Assembly: GCA_027306715.1 (NCBI GenBank)
Contig: DAHUZG010000344.1
Span: forward strand, 1-8,242
DNA length: 8,242 nt
Source: Acidimicrobiaceae bacterium
GTDB lineage: Bacteria > Actinomycetota > Acidimicrobiia > Acidimicrobiales > Bog-793
Reading direction: 5' to 3'
The notes below the pieces were generated by a model that did no database searches, was not told the DNA's origin, and saw only the letters and a list, made by a program, of their open reading frames with translations. Each line of letters begins with the position of its first letter. Positions within the stretch are counted from its first letter, which is position 1. A program made the translations under genes and the position numbers. This document shows, one piece after another, positions 5,601-8,242 of the stretch.

Positions 5601-7672
5601 CGCGCTCCTCCGGCAACGGTGGCGCCCGGCCCGGCGGCGATCTCGATCACGAGCTCCCCGCCGGCGCCGCGGGTGAGGACGTCGCCGGGCCACAGCACCG
5701 TCGTCGAGGCGTACTCCTCGACGATCGCGGGGCCGACGATGCGCTGGCCGGGCTCGAGCCGCTCCCGCACGTAGACCGGCACCTCCTCCGGCTCGGCGTG
5801 GCGCCAGAGCGCCACCGGGCGGCGCCCCCGCAGCGCCTCGCCGCTCTCGACGGCGAGGGCGAGGGGCGGCTGCGCCCGGGCGCCGGAGGCGACGACACGG
5901 ACGTTGACGAGCTCGATCGCCTCGGTCGGCGCCGAGTGCCCGTAGCGGCGATGGTGAAGCTCGGCGAAATCGGCGCGTATCTGCTCGAGCCGCTCGCCCT
6001 CGAGGGCTGGGTCGTCGACCGGCGTCGTGAGCGTGAACTCCTGGCCGCGGTAGCGCAGGTCGAGGCCGACCTCGAGGCGGGCGTCGGCCACTCCCACCCC
6101 CTCCTCGAGGAGGACGGCGCGGCCCTCGGCGACGAGCTGGTCGACGATGCGGCGTAGGCCCTGCCAGTCGACGGTGTCGAGGGGGACGTAGAGGGTGCGC
6201 ACGTAGTCGTGGCGAAGATCTGACTGCAGCATCCCGACAGCGGAGAAGTGGCCGGGGAAGGGAGGCACGACGACGGTCGGGATGTGCAGCTCGCGTGCGA
6301 TGGCGCAGGCATGGAGCGGCCCGGCGCCGCCGACAGCGACAAGAGCGAACTGGCGCGGGTCGTATCCCCGCTCGACCGAGACGGCCCGGATGGCGAGCGC
6401 CATCGAGGCCATCGCCAGCTCGACGACGCCGTGGGCGGCGTCGAGCACGCTCATGCCGAGCGGCTCGGCCAGCTGCTCGCGGATCCCCCGCCTGGCGGCC
6501 TCGAGGTCGAGCGGCATCTCGCCGCCGAGGAACTCGCCGGCGCCGAGCCGGCCGAGCGCGAGGTTGGCGTCGGTCACCGTCGGGCGCTCGCCACCCCAGC
6601 CGTAGCAGATCGGCCCGGGATGGCCCCCGGCGCTCTCGGGCCCGACCTGCAGCGCCCCGATCGGGTCGAGCATCGCCAGGCTGCCGCCGCCGGTGCCGAC
6701 CTCGATGACGTCGACCACCGGCAGCATCAGCGGCTGGCCGCTGGCGTAGCCGCCGATGTAGTAGCCCTCGGCGACGCTCGGCCGGTAGTCGGTGACGAGG
6801 CTCGCCTTGGCGGTCGTACCGCCCATGTCAAAAGCGATGAGGTTCGCCAGCTCGAGCTGGCGGGCGTAGCTCGCCGCGGCGGCGATCCCGCCGACCGGCC
6901 CGGACTCCATCATCGTCACCGGCTGCCGCCGGGCGACGTCGGGCGACATCGCGCCGCCGTTGGACTGCATGATGAACAGCCGTCCGGCGAAGTCCCGCTC
7001 TTCGAGCAGCCGGGTGAGGTCGTCGAGGTAGGCCCGAACCTTGGGCCCGATGTAGGCGTTCAGCACCGTCGTCGATGTCCGCTCGTACTCGCGGTAGGAG
7101 CGGAGGATGTCGTGTGAGAGCGTGACGTAGACGCCCGGAAGCTCGATCTCGAGCGCCTTGCCCATCCGCAGCTCGTGCTCGGGATGGGCGTAGGAGTGCA
7201 GCAGGCACACGGCCACGGCCTCGACGGCGGCCTCGCGCACCTTGGCGACGACCTCGGCGAGCGCCTCGGGCGTGCAGTCGCGCACCGGTCCCTCCGGCGC
7301 CATCCGCTCGTCGAGCTCGAAGGTGAGAGAGCGCGGCACGAGCGGTCGGGGACGGTGGAAGAATATGTCGTAGGCGTCGGGCCGGTTGGCGCGACCGATG
7401 GCGTAGGCGTCGCGGGTGCCGGCGGTCGTGACAAGGGCGGTGCGAGCGCCCTTGCGCTCGAGGACCGTGTTGATCGCCACGGTGGAGCCGTGCACGAAGT
7501 CGACGACGGCCGCCAGCTCGACGCCGCTCTTGGCGAGGCAGGCGGCGATGCCGTCGATCAACCGTGCGGGCGTCGTCGCCGACTTGCCGTGCCCGAGCAA
7601 GCGGCGGTCGCTGTCGTACCAGACGAGATCGGTGAACGTGCCGCCGATGTCGAGAGCTACGGTCATGCTCAC
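5597..7672 (-). CDS. hyuA: Hydantoinase A / oxoprolinase A-type subunit (ATP-binding)
   Basis: The 691-residue protein is HyuA, the ATP-dependent subunit that activates the carbonyl of a cyclic amide by phosphorylation in hydantoinase/oxoprolinase complexes. The actin-like ATPase motifs are clear: VALDIGGTFTDLVW (5-18) is the first phosphate-binding loop, and IAFDMGGTTAKASLV (279-293) the second. Other family signatures are DFVHGSTVAINTVLERKG (58-75), AVCLLHSYAHPEHE (154-167), SHDILRSYREYERTSTTVLN (186-205), FIMQSNGGAM (233-242), MESGPVGG (255-262), GTGGGSLA (326-333), AGGHPGPICYGWGG (348-361), TVTDANLALGRL (365-376) and VGGAGPLHACAIA (447-459). The oxoprolinase-type C-terminal domain follows (about 480-690, with GQEFTLTTPV and GPAIVEEYASTTV). 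Length and domain order are complete. I choose the GTG at 7672 because AGGAGG (7685-7690) lies 12 nt upstream; ATG 7666 would be 18 nt away, and ATG 7708 would put that site inside the gene. It is the first gene of the run and has its own promoter candidate about 100 nt upstream. Confidence 0.95.
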   Translation of the reverse strand: MSMTVALDIGGTFTDLVWYDSDRRLLGHGKSATTPARLIDGIAACLAKSGVELAAVVDFVHGSTVAINTVLERKGARTALVTTAGTRDAYAIGRANRPDAYDIFFHRPRPLVPRSLTFELDERMAPEGPVRDCTPEALAEVVAKVREAAVEAVAVCLLHSYAHPEHELRMGKALEIELPGVYVTLSHDILRSYREYERTSTTVLNAYIGPKVRAYLDDLTRLLEERDFAGRLFIMQSNGGAMSPDVARRQPVTMMESGPVGGIAAAASYARQLELANLIAFDMGGTTAKASLVTDYRPSVAEGYYIGGYASGQPLMLPVVDVIEVGTGGGSLAMLDPIGALQVGPESAGGHPGPICYGWGGERPTVTDANLALGRLGAGEFLGGEMPLDLEAARRGIREQLAEPLGMSVLDAAHGVVELAMASMALAIRAVSVERGYDPRQFALVAVGGAGPLHACAIARELHIPTVVVPPFPGHFSAVGMLQSDLRHDYVRTLYVPLDTVDWQGLRRIVDQLVAEGRAVLLEEGVGVADARLEVGLDLRYRGQEFTLTTPVDDPALEGERLEQIRADFAELHHRRYGHSAPTEAIELVNVRVVASGARAQPPLALAVESGEALRGRRPVALWRHAEPEEVPVYVRERLEPGQRIVGPAIVEEYASTTVLWPGDVLTRGAGGELVIEIAAGPGATVAGGAR

Positions 7673-7684
7673 GAGCCGGGTCCC

Positions 7685-7690
7685 CCTCCT
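7685..7690 (-). promoter_or_regulatory. Ribosome binding site AGGAGG that decides the hyuA start
   Basis: On the minus strand AGGAGG is followed by a G-rich stretch and then GTG at 7672, 12 nt on (shorter if the following G's take part in pairing). It favours the GTG over the in-frame ATG at 7666 and rules against the ATG at 7708, which lies upstream of the site. Confidence 0.65.
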
Positions 7691-7713
7691 CTGCCGAAGG
7701 CTGTCCATCCGCC

Positions 7714-7733
7714 CCCGGCGCCGGGGCGCCGGG
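7714..7733. repeat. GC-only inverted repeat in the hyuA leader
   Basis: Nine-base arms CCCGGCGCC (7714-7722) and GGCGCCGGG (7725-7733) are exact complements with two bases between them, and a 14-bp palindrome (7713-7726) overlaps. In the proposed leader RNA this would fold into a strong hairpin about 40-60 nt before the hyuA start. There is no following T-run, so it does not look like an intrinsic terminator; it could affect leader stability or translation. Such structures do arise by chance in DNA this GC-rich. Confidence 0.4.
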
Positions 7734-7778
7734 CGTGTGGCCGGCGGGGCACCCTTCCGAGGTAGGTACTACGGCGGC

Positions 7779-7792
7779 ATCCTAAGCAGGAT
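7779..7792. repeat. Inverted repeat ATCCT-4-AGGAT overlapping the -10 box (operator candidate)
   Basis: The arms ATCCT (7779-7783) and AGGAT (7788-7792) are perfect complements around AAGC. The dyad covers the proposed -10 hexamer, a position where a repressor would block RNA polymerase. The arms are short, so chance is possible; no regulator gene is visible to pair it with. Confidence 0.3.
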
Positions 7793-7807
7793 CCCGACGA
7801 CGGGCAA
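7779..7807 (-). promoter_or_regulatory. Sigma-70-type promoter candidate for the hyu operon
   Basis: On the minus strand TTGCCC (7807-7802) and TAGGAT (7784-7779) are separated by exactly 17 bp, a good match to housekeeping actinobacterial promoters. Transcription would begin near 7772, giving a leader of about 100 nt before the hyuA GTG. A short imperfect dyad (GTAG-3-CTAC, 7762-7772) sits at the expected start point, and another inverted repeat overlaps the -10. This is a sequence match only, but it is the least GC-rich spot of the intergenic gap and correctly placed. Confidence 0.55.
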
Positions 7808-7818
7808 GGCCGCCGGGC

Positions 7819-7849
7819 CGGAGCGGGCGGGGGCCACGGCGCCGCTCCG
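7819..7849 (-). terminator. Inverted repeat downstream of the 7887-8242 gene, possible terminator without U-tract
   Basis: Eight-base arms CGGAGCGG (7819-7826) and CCGCTCCG (7842-7849) are exact complements around a 15-base loop. The hairpin lies 37 bp past the stop of the gene from the right edge and just upstream of the proposed -35 box, where a terminator between two same-strand units would be expected. No T-run follows on the minus strand, so it is a weak candidate; it might instead be a binding site above the promoter. Confidence 0.3.
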
Positions 7850-7886
7850 CTGCGCCGCTGGGCTGCGCCGGGACAGCCGGCGAGGG

Positions 7887-8242
7887 TCAGCCGGGACGCT
7901 CGCGGCGGCGCTGCGGCGCCCGCGACCACCACAGGCTCGAGGCACGCCAGCTGTGCATGCCGGAGCTGTGCTGGCCGGAGCTGTGCTGGCCGGAGCTGTG
8001 CTGGCCGGAGCTGTGCTGGCCGGCGGCTCGCCAGCCCGAGCGGGCGGGGGCGGCGGCGAGCTGGGGCGGCGCTGCCTGCTCGGTGGCGGCGGCGCGGGCG
8101 GCCTCCCCGGCAACGCGGGCGGCAGCTGCGATCACGGCAAGGGCGCCCTCGTCGGCAGCGAGCGGCGGCGGCGGGAGCCAACCGGCGCCGGGCGCGGACC
8201 AGCGACCCCTGTCCCCCGCCGCCGGACCGGAGCGGTCGCCGC
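7887..8242 (-). CDS. Unrecognised protein, C-terminal 118 residues, with SSGQH repeat (partial)
   Basis: The frame is open from the right edge to a TGA at 7887, and nearly all its third positions are G or C, unlike the two competing minus-strand frames here. The visible part reads as a proline-rich stretch (GWLPPPPLA), an alanine-rich probable helix (EGALAVIAAAARVAGEAARA), an Ala/Pro linker ending in RSGWRAAG, four SSGQH pentapeptides, then HSWRASSLWW and a basic tail (RAPQRRRERPG). The Ala-helix, linker and terminal WRAS layout is loosely like small accessory subunits of biotin-dependent acyl-CoA carboxylases or decarboxylases, but this is only an impression and I do not assign a function. 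No good internal start with a Shine-Dalgarno is visible (a GTG at 8135 is weak), so the gene most likely begins outside the window. It appears to be a separate unit from hyuA, 214 bp away. Confidence 0.55.
   Translation of the reverse strand, partial: GDRSGPAAGDRGRWSAPGAGWLPPPPLAADEGALAVIAAAARVAGEAARAAATEQAAPPQLAAAPARSGWRAAGQHSSGQHSSGQHSSGQHSSGMHSWRASSLWWSRAPQRRRERPG
7960..8019. repeat. Four perfect tandem copies of a 15-bp unit
   Basis: The unit CCGGAGCTGTGCTGG is repeated exactly at 7960-7974, 7975-7989, 7990-8004 and 8005-8019. A degenerate partial copy (AGCTGTGCATG) lies just before it at 7949-7959 and a truncated one begins at 8020. The unit length is a multiple of three, and on the minus strand it encodes GQHSS without changing the frame of the surrounding gene. 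Perfect identity suggests recent slippage expansion. Confidence 0.92.

Larger units (their letters stand above)
558..7672 (-). other. Five-gene translationally coupled operon (hyuA-hyuB-M24-M24-like-decarboxylase-like)
   Basis: Each of the four junctions is an exact 4-bp start/stop overlap: ATGA at 5597-5600, GTGA at 3816-3819, ATGA at 2644-2647 and GTGA at 1502-1505. Three of the four downstream starts also have strong GGAGG sites inside the preceding gene; the second M24 gene does not. This arrangement points to a single transcript with fixed stoichiometry. The AMP-ligase gene 77 bp further on is probably a sixth member. No regulator or transporter gene falls inside the window. Confidence 0.85.

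Noticed and set aside
3820..5616. Upstream extension of the M24 frame (990 codons in total) through hyuB
   Set aside because: The extension is arginine-rich and out of frame with the clear hyuB protein; the GTG at 3819 has a good ribosome binding site and the 4-bp overlap.
7713..7733. GC palindrome considered as an intrinsic terminator ahead of hyuA
   Set aside because: It has no T-run, lies downstream of the best promoter, and is within the leader of an expressed-looking operon.
7960..8019. Tandem repeat considered as a CRISPR array or iteron
   Set aside because: There are no spacers between units, the unit is only 15 bp, it preserves a coding frame, and there are no origin or cas features nearby.
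7669..8181. Two other minus-strand frames (7669-8181 and 7769-8113) over the repeat region
   Set aside because: They are Arg/Pro/Ala low-complexity with poorer third-position GC; the frame ending at 7887 is more coding-like. The first also overlaps the hyuA start and promoter.

Overview
The window is very GC-rich (roughly 70% by eye), uses GTG as well as ATG starts, and packs its genes tightly with good GGAGG-type ribosome binding sites. This suggests a high-GC actinobacterium; a Thermoleophilia- or Acidimicrobiia-like lineage is possible, but nothing here fixes it. Every gene I can support lies on the minus strand, so the order of transcription runs from high to low coordinates. No tRNA, rRNA, insertion sequence or CRISPR array was seen.

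Layout in transcription order. At 7887-8242 is the C-terminal end of an unrecognised protein that enters from the right edge and carries four exact in-frame copies of a 15-bp repeat (SSGQH). A 214-bp gap at 7673-7886 follows, holding a well-spaced sigma-70-type promoter and several inverted repeats. Then comes a tight run of five genes, each overlapping the next by exactly 4 bp (ATGA, GTGA, ATGA, GTGA): hyuA (5597-7672) and hyuB (3816-5600), the two subunits of an ATP-dependent hydantoinase/oxoprolinase-type cyclic amide hydrolase; a creatinase/aminopeptidase-P-fold (M24) protein (2644-3819); a second M24-fold protein that has lost essentially all the family's metal-binding residues (1502-2647); and a cytosolic protein of the 4,5-dihydroxyphthalate decarboxylase-like, periplasmic-binding-protein-fold family (558-1505). 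After 77 bp, the first 160 codons of a 2,3-dihydroxybenzoate-AMP ligase-like (DhbE/EntE) adenylating enzyme run off the left edge (1-480).

How they may work together (inference): HyuA and HyuB would open a cyclic amide or imide at the cost of ATP. The M24 pair could then hydrolyse or bind the linear amide/amidine product, possibly as an active/inactive heterodimer. The dihydroxyphthalate-decarboxylase-like protein and the aryl-AMP ligase suggest that the remaining acid is aromatic or carboxylated and is decarboxylated or activated. This combination is the most notable thing in the window: it looks like a dedicated catabolic operon for an unknown N-containing, perhaps aromatic, substrate. Departures from family consensus (an Asn where HyuB usually has a metal-ligand Asp, altered ligands in the first M24 protein, and complete loss in the second) hint at non-standard chemistry.
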